A program made the translations under genes and the position numbers. Below the pieces are notes generated by a model. It ran no database searches. It was not told the DNA's origin and was given only the letters and a program-made list of their open reading frames with translations. A DNA stretch of 64,000 nucleotides from Ceriagrion tenellum (taxonomy: Eukaryota; Arthropoda; Insecta; Odonata; Coenagrionidae): positions 124,517,117 through 124,581,116 of the forward strand of contig OY720639.1 of assembly GCA_963169105.1 (NCBI GenBank). The letters are read 5' to 3'. Of the stretch, positions 47,236-59,843 are shown one piece after another (position 1 is the stretch's first letter; each line of letters opens with the position of its first letter).

Positions 47236-49955
47236 CACGGGCAATTTAGAGAGGAGAAGAAAGATTAAACTCGGGAAAGGATGGGAAGAGCGATCGTGTT
47301 TTTAAGAGCGATGTAATGAACGTTGGATTTGGTGGGCTGCCTTAACTGAAGATGGGCGGTATAGCGATTTTATTCCTGTTCAGTTATTTCTAAGGTGTGG
47401 CGACCGACAGCTGGTGTAATTATCGCCATTAAGGTGGGTAGGTCGATGCGAGAAGGATGAAGGCTTTGGATAGTAGGCTGTAGGGAAACTCGGGTCAGCT
47501 CTAGCCTCACCGCAAAAAAAATATGACATGTGACCACAGTTTAACATCCCATTTGATAAAACTGGAACTGAATCAGTTACGCTACCCTTAGGACACCTAA
47601 GAATTCGAAAGAAAAGTATCAGAAAAAATCTGAAAAATTTTGAAACTGGACTGGAATTGGAATCCAAGCCTCCAGAGATGAGACACTATCACTCCATAGA
47701 GCGAAAAATTGACCGGAGTGATAATTTTTCATGGGATGCTCAGTTACTGGCTTTTTCCGCGTTTTAACGTTGTTACTGTTATTATATTGTGTGATATTAG
47801 ATGTGACTTTAGAGGGAATATAATAATAAAAGGTAACATTTATTTCTGATGCTAAATGAGCTGTCAGTATTGGAGAGGATGAGAGTGCAGATTGTAGGTG
47901 CCTAAGTTGTCAATAATGGAAAACCATTAAAGAAATCACACGAACAGAACAGCGTGTTTAATGTGTAGTATGAATATAAGATCTTAAAACCTTGGTTTGA
48001 CAAGAAAAGGGGTAGTTTTTAGAGTAAGCAAACATATGTGTGTTCATTTCAAATTTAACTTCGATTAAAAAATCAGCCTACTTTTAGTAATATCATTTCT
48101 TTTTTACGTGATATGACGGTTAAGGTAATTTCGCACATACTGTCAACTTCTTGTAGACAGGGGCAGAAGCCATCTTGTTTCCATTGTGGTAGGCCCTACC
48201 CCATTAGCAACATTAAAATAATGAATAAATATTATCTATTTATTGTCAAATGATTTAACTTTAGATTCATCTTTTTGGTGAGAAATTTCGGCGAAATAAT
48301 TAACAGAAATAACTCAACCTTCCTTTCCTCAATCGTTTCCTTAAAACAAATGGGCAGAATTATAAAAAAAACTACAACACAAACGCTCCCAATCTTTTCC
48401 AAATCAAATGAAAATATAGTATTTGGAATAATCTCACACATATTGAAAACACATGCATTCTTACAGGAGACATACGCAGCACTAGGAAGACGAATCATTA
48501 CTTCCTCTTCTCAGTTTCTACTTCCAGCTCAAAATCTCTCCTCGCTCTATCACACCGTTTGACCTCAACGCCTTCCGTGACCTACCCCCCAGCGGGTGCG
48601 CGGGTGAATAAGGGAAGGCGAGATAGAGGTGGAAAGGTTGGGATGACCGATCGTGTTTCTAAGAGGATTGTAATGAAACTTGGGGTTAGTAAGCTCCCGA
48701 CTTGGCACCTGCCCCGATGCGGGAGGAAGGCATTGCTTTTTCCCAAAGCAGATTTATTTTATCTTTTGCACCATTTTTCCTCTCGGCCTCCATCTTGTAA
48801 TAGCTGGGTGCTTTCTCTCTTAAAGGTACTTGAAATCTTGGAAAATTCCTTGATATCCTCCCCTGGAATAGAACGATATTTGGAAATATTCTCGATTAAC
48901 CCAGATTTTATTACGGCATGGAATTATTATGACTTGATAGTTTTCACAACACCCACAACATAGTCTTATTCATAATTTTAGAGGACATGTTGTTTTTTAT
49001 TTCTTAATCCGTTCTTTCTGGCTGCTACGTAGTGTTGCATAAAATTTATTTGCTCATTTTTAAATTAAGAGGGATTCTCTAAAGTCCATATGCGGGTATA
49101 TGACTAACCAGTGAACAGTAATGTTCGTCTTTCAATTTGTTGCAGTAGTTCCACTAGTTTTAGTAGATTCGCTGCATCTCTTCTTTATTTAAAAACCTTC
49201 CTTTTAGCATTTATTGGAACTGAAAATAAGCTCGGATTGGGATGCTTCTTAGATGAAGTTGATTAATAACCAAGGGATTTGCTGTGTTGCCAGACCTAAT
49301 CACTACAGGGCCTCTCTCGTTGTGGGTCAGGTAGTTTTCTCGGATGAGGGATAATAATCTCGGAAATGTCGAGCTTGAACTATCTTGGTGGCAGACCCCG
49401 GTTGCGGAGGCCTTAGAACGGTTCCAGACTCGCACGAAAGCCACCTACCGCCACAAATTTTAGGCCAGCCTCTGAGCCTCCAAGACATTTGAAAAAGATA
49501 ATAATGTGATGTTAGCCAATCAATAGCCACGTCGTCAACTGCCATGTTCTGCGACCTTTATTGCACATTGCTGTCTCTACGACCGAGATGGAGTCTCTCT
49601 TTCTACCTTCATAGTTAATAAGAAAATATCTCTTGTATTCCAAAGCCCAATTCTACTTTTCTTATTTTTCACTTCATTCAGCGTTATTTCCCTCAAAATA
49701 TATTCCTATCACCTTTGCTACCTTCTTTGTGCCTACGCAACCAATTTCTTTTCCTTCCGGACCTTCATCAGCATTACTAATTTTCATCTTCACTCGGGTT
49801 ACGATATTGATTGGCAACTCCGCCAAACGTTCAAAACCCTTTAACATTTGCATTTACTCCTTCCACTTGGACCAAGTCTTCTTGCTATACAATCCTGCGC
49901 TCGTCATTAAACATTCAATTAAATTGGTACGGAGGCTTCCGCGGTGATTTATTTA
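47236..49955. other. non-coding stretch
   Basis: No gene is recognised. Frames of up to 134 codons (48559-48963) lack motifs. 49215-49560 is more GC-balanced and could be an old repeat, but I cannot assign it. Confidence 0.5.
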
Positions 49956-50096
49956 GGTCTGTTTATTCGGGTTTTTCCCGCGTTGGTTCATATTAACGGA
50001 CAACAGTTTCAGGACCTGACGACGCTTGCTGTAACGTTAGCGAAACTGTTGTCCATTAATATGAATCAACGCGGTAAAAACCCAAATAAGCAAACC
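49956..50096. mobile_element. inverted-repeat element with hammerhead-like core
   Basis: The arms 49956-50010 and 50042-50096 are imperfect reverse complements over 55 bp (matches include GGACAACAGTTTC, CATATTAA and GGGTTTTT). The 31-bp spacer carries CTGACGA and a short stem. The architecture parallels the 30.5-kb element: two inverted arms whose inner ends read GAAAC, with a CTGANGA box just before the right arm. The arm sequences differ, so the two are distinct families or very old relatives. Confidence 0.8.
50016..50046 (+). ncRNA. hammerhead-ribozyme-like core
   Basis: CTGACGA (50016-50022) is followed, after one extra C, by a 3-bp stem GCT/AGC (50024-50026 with 50039-50041) with a 12-nt loop, and then GAAAC (50042-50046). 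The order of boxes is that of a hammerhead core. As in the 30.6-kb motif there is one surplus base before stem II. Stem III and a cleavage site were not identified, so activity is doubtful. Confidence 0.45.
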
Positions 50097-51729
50097 TCAT
50101 TCAATAATATCGTTTTATTGATGTCGGTGAGAGTATGATTCATCATGTCCTATCTTAAATATTTTTCCGTATCATCTACTTCCTGATAAATCTCACCTTT
50201 CCTTCGTCTATATATGGCTTTTGGCCATCTCAAACCTTTCTCTCCCGCTCATTCATAACTATTCCTACAGCGAACGCTTCATCGTCTGTGGAATCTTTGC
50301 TGATTTGCTCGCAAATGCTTGGTTACATGCTTCAAAATCCTCACGATTAAATAATGATTTGAACGATTGAAGATGGAATGCTGCATCACAATCTAATTGA
50401 AAAAAAAAGAGATTTTACACCTGGAAAACCTAGTTAAAATGGTTGATTTGGCCTAGAGAAATCCGGTGATTATTCTTAGGTCGCTCCGCCTAGTGCGCAG
50501 AGGCTAGGGAAAGTTTTTTTTCCTAGGAGTCTGGGAATGTTCTCGCGGAGTATGAGGGGAGGTGATGTCGCTTTTATGACGCTGCGGGATGTGCATCGTG
50601 AGGGGAGAGTGGGCATCTGGAGTGTTTTTGGTTGCGTACAAAAGAGAAGGGAACGATGGAAGTTTTCTCTGCAAATGCGCACTGGATGTGATTTTTCCCC
50701 GCGTGTTGGAAGGGCTGCGAAAGCAATGCACTCCTGAGCTTGTCAAGCGTATGAAAGCCACTTGAATGACTTTATGCTCGTTGATATTGCGTTTCAATTC
50801 AAACCAATTTTGGTGCAAAGATCTCTTGATTGCATGCCTTTGAAGTGACACATTGACTGGTCCTTTGGATTTTGCTGCGCCCGTATTTCCCCTCCATAGT
50901 TTGCGAATGGCTTCATCGAAAGAGGCGATGCTATAAATGGCAAAATAAAGAAGTAAAAGGAGGGAAATTTTGAAAGGTAAGAAAAATTAAAAATAATTGA
51001 GGCTGGATAAATCTTGAACCGTCTAAAAAGAACGAGTAAGAGAGTAAAATAACCCTGCCTAGGGCATTAAAAGGATCTACAATGATAAATTTAATCCTAT
51101 TCTAGGTTGCGGAACACGGCATAGTCATGGTTCTTCTTTAAATAAGGGTAAAATAATTACTTTTTTATCGTATCCTGCAACCGTACTCTTTCCCGCTGTT
51201 GCCATTATGAATACACTCATTCAATAAAGCCGTATTATTTATTACCGGTAGTTCTGGTCCTCATTACTGGTAAATGCTGTAAGATATATAGCGCTATATA
51301 TCACAGCTGTCAACATATCTATGCAATACTAAATTAATGATATCCTCCTTCAGAAATGCTTAAATCTCAACCTGTTTAATACTTCTTTGTAAGTATAGCG
51401 GGAACTCCTGGTAATTTCTTTCTTTGAAGGTTTCTGAACTCTTTTACTTATGACATAATAGTGGCTATGTTTTTCCTTATCGTGAATAAAAAAGGGCATG
51501 TATGTAACCCGACTCGGAATTTCAGCATGTCATGTAAGATTATAGGAACCTTGTTTTACTATCAGCAATGAGCTGTTATTTTGCGACCTCCAACACTCCC
51601 TGATGAATGAAATCCTATTATTTGGGCTAATTAATGGTAACACATACTCATTCCTTGCGTATGATTGCAATTTGTAGTAAGCTAGTCCTAGGTAAGGAAT
51701 GAGCGAAACATTCATCCATTGTCGTTACA
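50097..51729. other. non-coding stretch
   Basis: No recognised gene or element. 50480-50740 has overlapping frames on both strands without motifs. Confidence 0.5.
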
Positions 51730-52252
51730 TTATGTCATATTGAATTCTGCATCATCTAGGACACCCAAATTACTCTGGAAGTCCACAAGCCTTCCTTGGA
51801 TATTTGACGCACACTTTCCCTCGAAGAAACATCTTTGATCGTCCAGGGACACTCCTGAACGGCTACTTTGCTTTAGCTTGTTTTGAAGAAAAGTTGAAGA
51901 AAATGCTGAAAGAGTTTTGTGAATTCGACTCGCATCCACCCTGAGATTCCTGAACATCGTTTCGATATGTCTAGGTGTTACACTTTTCTTTCTCCCGGGA
52001 ATTGCATCTGCCATCGTCTATGATTGAGGCCGCGAGCTTCGTCGTGAATGAGGGAGTCGTACTTCCAGTTACCCCGCGCACGTCGGAGAGTTCCCCCTGA
52101 TGATACGGACTAAAGTCTTCCTTTCTTTTCGGCTTGAAAGCCCGCGGAAATGCATCATTTCGAGTTAACGGAGGCTGGGGTTGTTGTGGGCGTGGCACAG
52201 CAGAGCGCTGTCGTTTCGGTGGTGTGGGAAAACTCTTCCTTTTCAAAGCCAA
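51730..52252 (-). CDS. unrecognised candidate coding region in two overlapping frames
   Basis: Two minus-strand frames overlap at 51971-52014. The upstream one (52252 to 51971, with a preceding stop near 52280) has a basic, Pro/Gln-rich product with nuclear-localisation-like clusters (LKRKSFPTPPKRQR, FKPKRKED). The downstream one starts at an ATG in good context (GACGATGG, 52014) and runs 94 codons (51730), with PRHIETMFRNLRVDASRIHK. Neither is a low-complexity by-product. I do not recognise the family. Options are one protein broken by a single-base frameshift, a small real gene starting at 52014, or exon pieces. No strong splice sites were seen. Confidence 0.3.
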
Positions 52253-55200
52253 CCCACTCGCATCTCCCTGAGCCCTTCATGGATAGTACTCATGAATGCA
52301 TGAATTTCAATGGTTTCTGTGGGTTCTTCCGGCAAAGAGAAGATCAGGGAGGATTTCGTAAAAAAAAGCCCTCCTCGTTTTATTTCGCGACTTTACGGTC
52401 TCGAAAATATTTTTCTACTGAAAAAAATCTGCTTACCTTTTCCTCCTCCGGAACGAAGTTAGGAAAAGTGAGGGCAATTTAGAAAAGACCTGGGGTGGGC
52501 TTGGTATTTTTTATTCAAAGCCATGAGTGTGGTGCTTCATTCAGAAATATTAAATCGTCTAACAGGTACATTAAGGGGTGTTAAAATCGGAGTCTGTATG
52601 TAATTGACGTTTATAAAGATTTAAACTATAGGTACTATGAAGACTACGTGACACGCATGTCAGCATGTAATTCTACTAATGCATAACTTATATTTTTGGT
52701 AAAGGAGGTAGATGAAATATCTGCATTACCAGTCCAGAATGAAATAGAATCATGTCTTGATTTTTTAATAATATTTTACCTTTCTTCTTTGATGAGTCCC
52801 CACAACGTCTCCTCTGGATTTTTCTTTTTAGAGAAATTGTTGAGTATAGAGTTAGTAATTCCTAGTTGCAAGTTATATGAGTCATTACGAAATTTCAGAT
52901 GCATTACTTTAGAGTCAATGTCAGGCGCTGGCTTTGGCATCTTTTGGCATTATCTGATAATTTTTGTGTGGGTATTTATGACTATCCATTTAAAACCATT
53001 CTTGGATTCATCTCCTTAAAATGTAGGCAAATGACAATTATTTATATAATAAGTGATGTTAATCTAATTTGTCACTAAAATTTCATGTTTGCATAGTTCC
53101 TGATTATTGGATGGTGCATGCTAAACTTTTCACTGGGTGCAGTGTACGATATTCTTTCGTAAAATTTGAAATAGACAGTTCATAAATTACAGACAGGCAT
53201 AAAATCTCAAAAAATGGCCCTCAAAAAGCAAGCATCACCCCAGTCGATAAATGTAACATAGAAAGTCGCGATTACCGCGGAAGCATTTTTTTGTAGCCAG
53301 AATTCTATGAATTTGTTGTGACGTTATTGGTTATTTACTTCTAATAAGGAAAAGGTGATGGAATTATTTCCTCAGAGAGGCAAAACGCTGTATTTTCATA
53401 GCGGAAAGAATTCTGTATTAGTATGTGAAGAGGACGATGATGTCGGAATGGCATGAAAAATAGAAATATATGTATATATAATTCAACTTTTCCTTAAAAG
53501 TGTAAGAATCTACTTTTTCTTGGAGATAGTTTTCGGCAAAAGATTAACTTTGTGGGCAGTTTTGATGGAAGATCTACATGTTATATTTAGCAATAATCCT
53601 ATGTTCTGTGGAGTCAAGGAAGAACATTGCTTGGCAGCCGCACTAATCAATATCTAATTTTTCACACCCATTCTCGAGAGTTAATATTCAGCTTTTGATT
53701 TTTAATAATTATTAGATGTATTATGAGTCTAAAATAGACTATAAAACTCAAACAACTAGTAAAGCTAACCTCAAAAAAGAAGACTTAGCAGAATCAATCT
53801 CTTCTGATATTTGAAAAAAAAATTCCGTTGGTGAAACGACTTATTTTAGTTTTATATGGAGATGGGCACCCACAGCATCGTCAAATATATCATTATTTAG
53901 TATTTATAATGAGGTATTACATTCCTTCAATTTCTCTTTTAAATCATTTCAAAATAATTGCCTAATTAATTGAAACTACTAACATTTAACCCATTTTTCA
54001 GATCTAAACTTCTTGATAGCACTCGATTCATCTCATCGAAAAACACCTCAATTAATAACTCAGGCCATGTGTATGCAGATAAACATAACCAAGTGTGGTT
54101 ATAATCTTTCCCATGCACTCGATCCTTCTCCTGCGTTCCAGCTAAATCACTTGGAACCAAAGCCGCTCTTCCCTTGTGCCCACAAAAATGCTTGCTGCGG
54201 AGTAATCACAAACCAGACAGCGCAACTGGCCAATTAAACGAAAGGAAAATCGACATAACCTTTTTGGACCATTGCAGCGCGCTATCGGAGCCAAATGTCA
54301 CGACCAATGGCCACAGATGTCGATTACCCCGTGGAGTTACCCGAGGGGCAAAGATTCATTTGGACGAAGAGGTAGTAGGTCACTTGATGGAGAACAGAAG
54401 CTGATGTATTCAGATCTGCGCCTCCAACTCTCCCTCTGGATGTTTACAGTGGCAGACGACCGATCTTGCTATACTCTCCATATCGCTCGTGTATATCATT
54501 ATCGTGCGGATCACGCCCCCTCCGGGGAAGATTAAATTTTAAGGGGCGAGAGATACCTGGCTTCGTGACACTCTCACATAGCGGCCAGTTAATCAACTTG
54601 CTGCGTTGCCACATTTATCAGCTGCCTAATGCAATGACATCGTCTCAGCTTCCCACTTGGGTACGCAATCCTCTTATGCCATCAATTGATCAAGAGTATC
54701 GCGGATGGTAAATGCGGCACTTAGACCAGATAGCTTGCCCTTCATTGGCGCGAGGGGTAAAAGATACCCACCAAATCACGTGGCTCCTTTGTGATAATAA
54801 TGGGCATTTTACCTTATGGATATGGCAATAAGCGACTAAATAGGTTGTGTATGTTAATGAAACACTCCAATTAAGATAACAGATATGAATTATTTCTGTC
54901 GGGGCCAATGATCATTGTCTGATAACTTTAAGTTACTTGATCAACTGTTTAAATGTTTATCCATTATGAGTAGTTCATCTGAATGTACCTCGATATGCAA
55001 AATTGGGCTTCAAGTTGGTATGATGGCTGTAGTGCTGGATTCTCAATCTGAGGATCTAGATCCAATATACGAGATTGGTAGCTATTTATGGTTCTATGCG
55101 TGGGTTCCATGGGGAGCTTAGTATGTATATCAATCTGTCCCTAGGGATGGTACTCTATGGTCCAATTGACGCCCTTCGATGAAGTACGCAAATGCCGACG

Positions 55201-55950
55201 CCGGGTTTCTCTCCACCCTATCTCCATTCTCCTGGTAATTTCTTTCCTCGCCAACCGACTCGCCTGTACGAGGTGGTGCATATGACTTCAGCTGTCGATC
55301 ACCTCACCCAAGTGATAAACCAGTTAATAAATGTGTCATGCATTTGAAAAAATACTTAGCGTTTACACTTCATGGAATGATCAATGTGTAACTTATAAAA
55401 AGTATAATGTAAGGTAAGTACAAGCTCAGTTTGCAGTAAATATATTGATTTTTGCTCCTGAGAATTCACTGAGCTGGCCTGAATATTAACTACTTGATTT
55501 CAATTAGGTGGGGATCCAATAATAACAGTAAATTATAAAGCTTTATATCTCTCAAATGATTCATGGAAAAAAAAGAAGAAAAATGCGTCTGAACAGGGAG
55601 GCTCGGAGGAAGATCTGTCGTGAGGGGACTATTCGATAAATTTATCCATTCATTACTTAGTCGCAAATAAAATAGACTGACTGATGTTATATGATATGGT
55701 GAGAAATTTTGAATAAAAGTTTGCCTTTTGAGTGAAAACATAGCTGCTGAGGTATGTTGGGCATTGAACGGGAGGGTTTCCAACTCATCATTTGTAAGTT
55801 TCCATTTAAATGCCATACGATTTAAACACAGATTTTGCTTCGAGCACGTGGAGAAAAATATTAGTACAGTCGCGGCGGAATTGTATGCTCTGCATATTGT
55901 GAGTGAGACTAGTGCCTTTAACATCTCTATGAAAAGAAATTGCTGGAGGA
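52253..55950. other. non-coding stretch
   Basis: No gene is recognised. The frame at 52696-53019 (107 codons, Phe/Leu/Ile-rich) and those at 54013-54711 have no known motif and overlap one another. Confidence 0.5.
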
Positions 55951-56060
55951 CGCCTAAGTAGCATAATTGGTTAAAGCACTCAGCGTGAAATTGGGGGATC
56001 GGCGTTCAATTCCAAATCCAGTCGAATGAATATTTTCATTACGAATTTCACCGTTAATGT
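55951..56060 (+). repeat. decayed tRNA-derived SINE
   Basis: CGCCTAAGTAGCATAATTGG and TTAAAGCACTCAGCGTGAAA match the family head (A-box half and anticodon stem). The T-arm has decayed to CGTTCAATTCCAAATCC. The tail GAATGAATATTTTCATTACG and GAATTTCACCG keeps the family order. It is the fourth copy with a recognisable CACTCAG/CACTCGG segment and the most decayed of those. Confidence 0.7.
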
Positions 56061-56539
56061 TTGCCTCTTGAGCTTGGGACGTTTCTTAGGTTTCATTGCT
56101 TTATATACTCATTTCCCTCGCAAATCAATGTGAGTGCAGTCATCGGCTAAGCTATCTTCATTGAAGTCCGTATTAAGTGCCTGGCTCCCTAGCTCTCGTT
56201 GGCAATGCTCAGTTATTTTGCGATCCCCACAAGCGTCTCTCAATCCAGAAGGGTCATGGATTAAGCCAGACTGGGAAACCAGTTTCCAAGCAACGACTGA
56301 CCGCTGAGGAGAAAGAGAGAGCGAAACCAAGGAACTAACCTTGAACGGGGTAAATGATTTCGGATGAGTTCATTACATTCTCATTGCTCTGATCAACCGA
56401 CCGACCTTTAAGATCGAATTACCTTTGTGGTGAGAGCTCTGGATACTTCTTATACTAAGGTGATGTGACTTCAAACATCATAGTGTATCACAAATTATAT
56501 CATAAGATTGCCTACAAATAATAAATAGTCATTGCTGCT
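56061..56539. other. non-coding stretch
   Basis: Nothing was recognised; the 73-codon minus-strand frame has no motif. Confidence 0.5.
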
Positions 56540-57375
56540 AGAGAACTTGAATCAGGCACCATGGAGTATGCTGTTTGCTGATGACATTGTGATCTGAGAA
56601 TCACTTTAGAAAAATTGAAACAAAAACATGTAGAATGAAGGTGGGTGTTAGAAGAGAGAGAAGGGAGGATTTGCATATCTGAGACAGAAAATAAGGATTT
56701 AAATTGTGGGGAAGGGCTGTGTGTGAAGCTTCAAGAAGAAATTTTTACCAACAGTGTTGCAGTTATAATATCTTGGCTCGATAGTGGAGAGATATGGAAG
56801 ACCCGACCCTAAAATACAACATAGAATCCAGTGTCAATGGAAGAATTGAATAATGATTAGAGGAGTACTGTGTGACAATCTTGTGAGCTGTAAGACGATG
56901 GGCAAGGTTTGTAAGACAAGAGTGAGACCTGCTATACTATACGGTGCAGAGACATGGCCAATGACAATGGCACGTAAGAGGAAGCTGGATGGGGCTAAAA
57001 TGCGAATGTTGAGGTAGATGATTTGAGTGACGAGAACGGAATGAGTTAAATATGATGATATCTGAGGAACAGTAAAGGTGGGATCTATAAGTACGAAAGT
57101 GTAAGAGTATAGATTGAGATGGTTTGGGTATACCGAAAGAAAAGGTAAGGACTATATTGGGAAGAGGACCACTATAAAAAGTTTAATAGGTATGAGGAAA
57201 AGAGGAAGACCAAAACTATGAAGAACTATAAAGATATGAAGGGAATGAATATTTTAAGGAAAGATTGTAAAAATGAAGAAGCCTTGACCGTGCAAAATGG
57301 AAAAGCAGACTCTGGATGAAACACACCGACTTCATTTGAGTGGGATAAGGCAGAGTCAAAGGAGAAGAAGATGAT
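56540..57375 (+). mobile_element. decayed RTE-like LINE, 3' half
   Basis: A FADDIVI catalytic box lies at 56574-56594, followed directly by an in-frame stop. After many stops and frame changes come YLGSIVE, then ARP/RPAILYGAETWPM and KLDGAKMRMLR (about 56925-57015), VTRTE, and RLRWFGY (about 57114-57134). The order and spacing of YGAETW, KMRMLRWM-like, VKVGSIS and LRWFGY are typical of RTE-clade LINEs, and GGGATAAGGC followed by an AAGAAG-rich end fits their 3' tail. At least ten disruptions are present. It differs clearly from the LINEs at 18.5 and 44.3 kb. Confidence 0.8.
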
Positions 57376-58552
57376 TTCTAAAGAACTGATAAAGATTCCT
57401 GTTCAGAAAAGCGGAGTGTAATTCACCGCTCTACCAAATGCCGTAACTTAGAAACGTTTGTTGAATCTCGGTCTCAATAGGGCTCTTCAACAGTGTTTCT
57501 TTGTGATAACCAATCTTTGTACGCATCTGGAAGTAATGTGGAGGACTAATGTGTTGAACTATTAGAGCAGTGACGTTACTTATTGGAAATTTGGTCTTTC
57601 TCATTCATCATTGTGCCACCGGTGAAGGTTTTTGTCATGGGTACCGAATAAATAGTACATAATTTGTTGTAATGTGATTTACTAGGAAGTAAAAAGTTAT
57701 TACTTATGTATTACTTATGGATTGATTGACTACTTCTACTGGTTTGATTGCATTGATGGGATGCATCTGCTGGTATTAATGAAAAGACAGATAACAGATC
57801 TTTTTATTGAAGACTAAGAGAGGTGTATCCTCAAGAAGTGGAGTACACATAAACAATAACTTGAATATTGTAAAAGTACCCTCGACAATATGCAACATTC
57901 ATAAGTAAATTAAATGCAACTTGGGGGTGCGAAATCGGCCAGTAATCCTTGTTAGACTAAACCTAACTTGCTTATCCAAGCTGGAAATTCAGTTGCTAAA
58001 AAAATTGAGTGATTCACTTCAAAATATTGTTAGAACCCTCTCTTCGTGGACTTTGGACCATGCAAGCTATTATTTATTTTAGCTATCCTATCAAAAAGAA
58101 GTATAATTTCGTATATTTTCGAGTGATTCGCGTAAGATGCTGAGAGATTTGATCGTCCATACTTCAAAACGTGTAATGGGTGAACCCTTGTAAGACCTAT
58201 AAAAGATACCGTTCTTTGTATTCATTGGTGAATAAAATGGAGCTGGAAAAACATAAAAATTCACTCATCCATTGCCTTGAAAGGGCATAAATTCAGGGGA
58301 TCATGCAGTGATCTATATGTCCCGCGTGCAGTACCTATTCATGGACGCTTAGACGGGGGCACTATCGCTAAGTGGTTTGGGGGAAGAACTGGTGATTGGA
58401 TTTCAGATGAGAGGTGAAAAATGGGATGAAGCCTCCTACATCTAAAACCGAAACATGGAAAAGCCCTGCGGAGCTGATTGCGTCCAGAGACTTTCCAGAG
58501 ATCTTGTATTTTGGGATGGATCGTCAGAGTGACTCGGTTAATCTCTTTGCTA
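57376..58552. other. AT-rich non-coding stretch
   Basis: Nothing was recognised; only one frame exceeds 70 codons (58339-58557, minus strand), without motifs. Confidence 0.5.
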
Positions 58553-58850
58553 TGCAATAAGATGCAAAGAGATACATAAATATATTGCTATGCACTGTAA
58601 TTTGAATGTAATGCAATTCCATTTGAATTACATGCGATGCAAATTAATACAATATTATGGGACATGATATGGAATGTAATTCTATGCATACAATAAAATG
58701 CCATGCATGAAATCTAATGCGCTGTGAAATAGATGTGCGTTTCGATGTGATAAATGCCCTGAAATATAAAATGCTTCGTGATGCAGTACGATGTGCGATA
58801 TAATGATATACCATCGTATGCTTTGAGATGCAATATATTTATCGCGTGTG
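58553..58850. repeat. cryptic ATGC-rich repeat
   Basis: Short words such as ATGCAAT, ATGCGAT, GATGCAA, GTAATGC and GATGTG recur about every 10-20 bp through this interval without exact periodicity. This is typical of an old, decayed tandem array or of slippage-grown low-complexity DNA. The recurrence stops abruptly near 58850, where GC-rich sequence starts. Confidence 0.55.
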
Positions 58851-59412
58851 CGACCCTGAAATGCGCTGTTCTGCTGCTCGCAGATTCTTAGCCCTTTTTT
58901 TCCGAGAAAGAGCCGAGAAAGAAATTGCAGCTGTCAAAGTCCTTCCGTCAACTCATTTGGGTGTGCTAGCGCCTTCCCTTACCGTCTCCTCCTCTCCCTC
59001 TTTCGCCCGCTTGCTTGAACCCCGCCTCTCCCATCTTCCGTCACTTATAATCTCACGCTTCCTCTGTTCCCGTTTTCTTAGCACTCTCTCTCTCTGTCGC
59101 ATCTCCACGGCCTCTGTGCGCAGAGCGCCGTGTCGAAGAGGAGATTTGGCGAAGGCGGGAGGAGAGACGGATTGGACCGGAGAGAGTGAAAGATTCGTCC
59201 CCCTCTTCTCCGTGGTTGAGGCCTCCCAAACACCATCAGCACTCATGACGTGCTCCCTTGCCGCCCAACGCTTTGCAGCTATTCATCAAAGTGGAAAGAA
59301 AGTTTTTCAACAGTTCAAATCCGCCCGCCAGGTGCCTCTGCTGCATGGCGCATTAGCTGGGGGCGAAACTGTCGAAAATTATTATTTATTATCTGTGTTT
59401 GCGCACGCATAA
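58851..59412. other. GC-richer interval, no recognised gene
   Basis: G+C is higher here, with a C+T-rich part at 58970-59110. A 194-codon forward frame (58828-59412) crosses it. Its product is Ser/Arg/Leu/Ala-rich with no domain, and a minus-strand frame of 97 codons overlaps it. I consider it more likely a compositional effect than a gene. Confidence 0.4.
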
Positions 59413-59835
59413 AAATCTCAAAATACGGAAGTAGATTTCAAAATACATATTTAATTAAATAAGCCAATGCATAAACTACCTGCCAAAGAGGCATAAACGA
59501 AGGTTTGGTGTATTAGGCGTACTGAAAAAGAGACGGAAACTAAATTAAATGAGTTTCATTAATATCTAACACCTTTATACTAGATTCTTTATAATTCCAG
59601 TAATTTGTAGACAAAAGAAATAAGGCTTCCGAAAGCAATATTATTGTAATGCTTCTCCGTAAATGAGAGGACAGCTCTACTACCAAATAGGTGAAGTTTA
59701 CAAATATCTGCTCAGACAGCCGCACCTGATTAGCAGGAGAATTTGCTTGAATGGCACTTATGTGTTGCTTAAGTAAATAAATTCTTACTTTTATCTCACC
59801 GGCTGGAATACGGTTTCGCTGTCTATTTAGTCATC
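59413..59835. other. AT-rich non-coding stretch
   Basis: Nothing was recognised. Confidence 0.5.
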
Positions 59836-59843
59836 GTATTCAC
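59836..59843 (+). repeat. left target-site duplication of hAT
   Basis: GTATTCAC, identical to the 8 bp directly after the right end (62388-62395). An 8-bp duplication is the hallmark of hAT insertion and fixes the element ends. Confidence 0.95.

Noticed and set aside
58828..59412. 194-codon forward frame
   Set aside because: Crosses the cryptic repeat border and a C+T-rich segment; composition-driven, no domain, minus frame overlaps.
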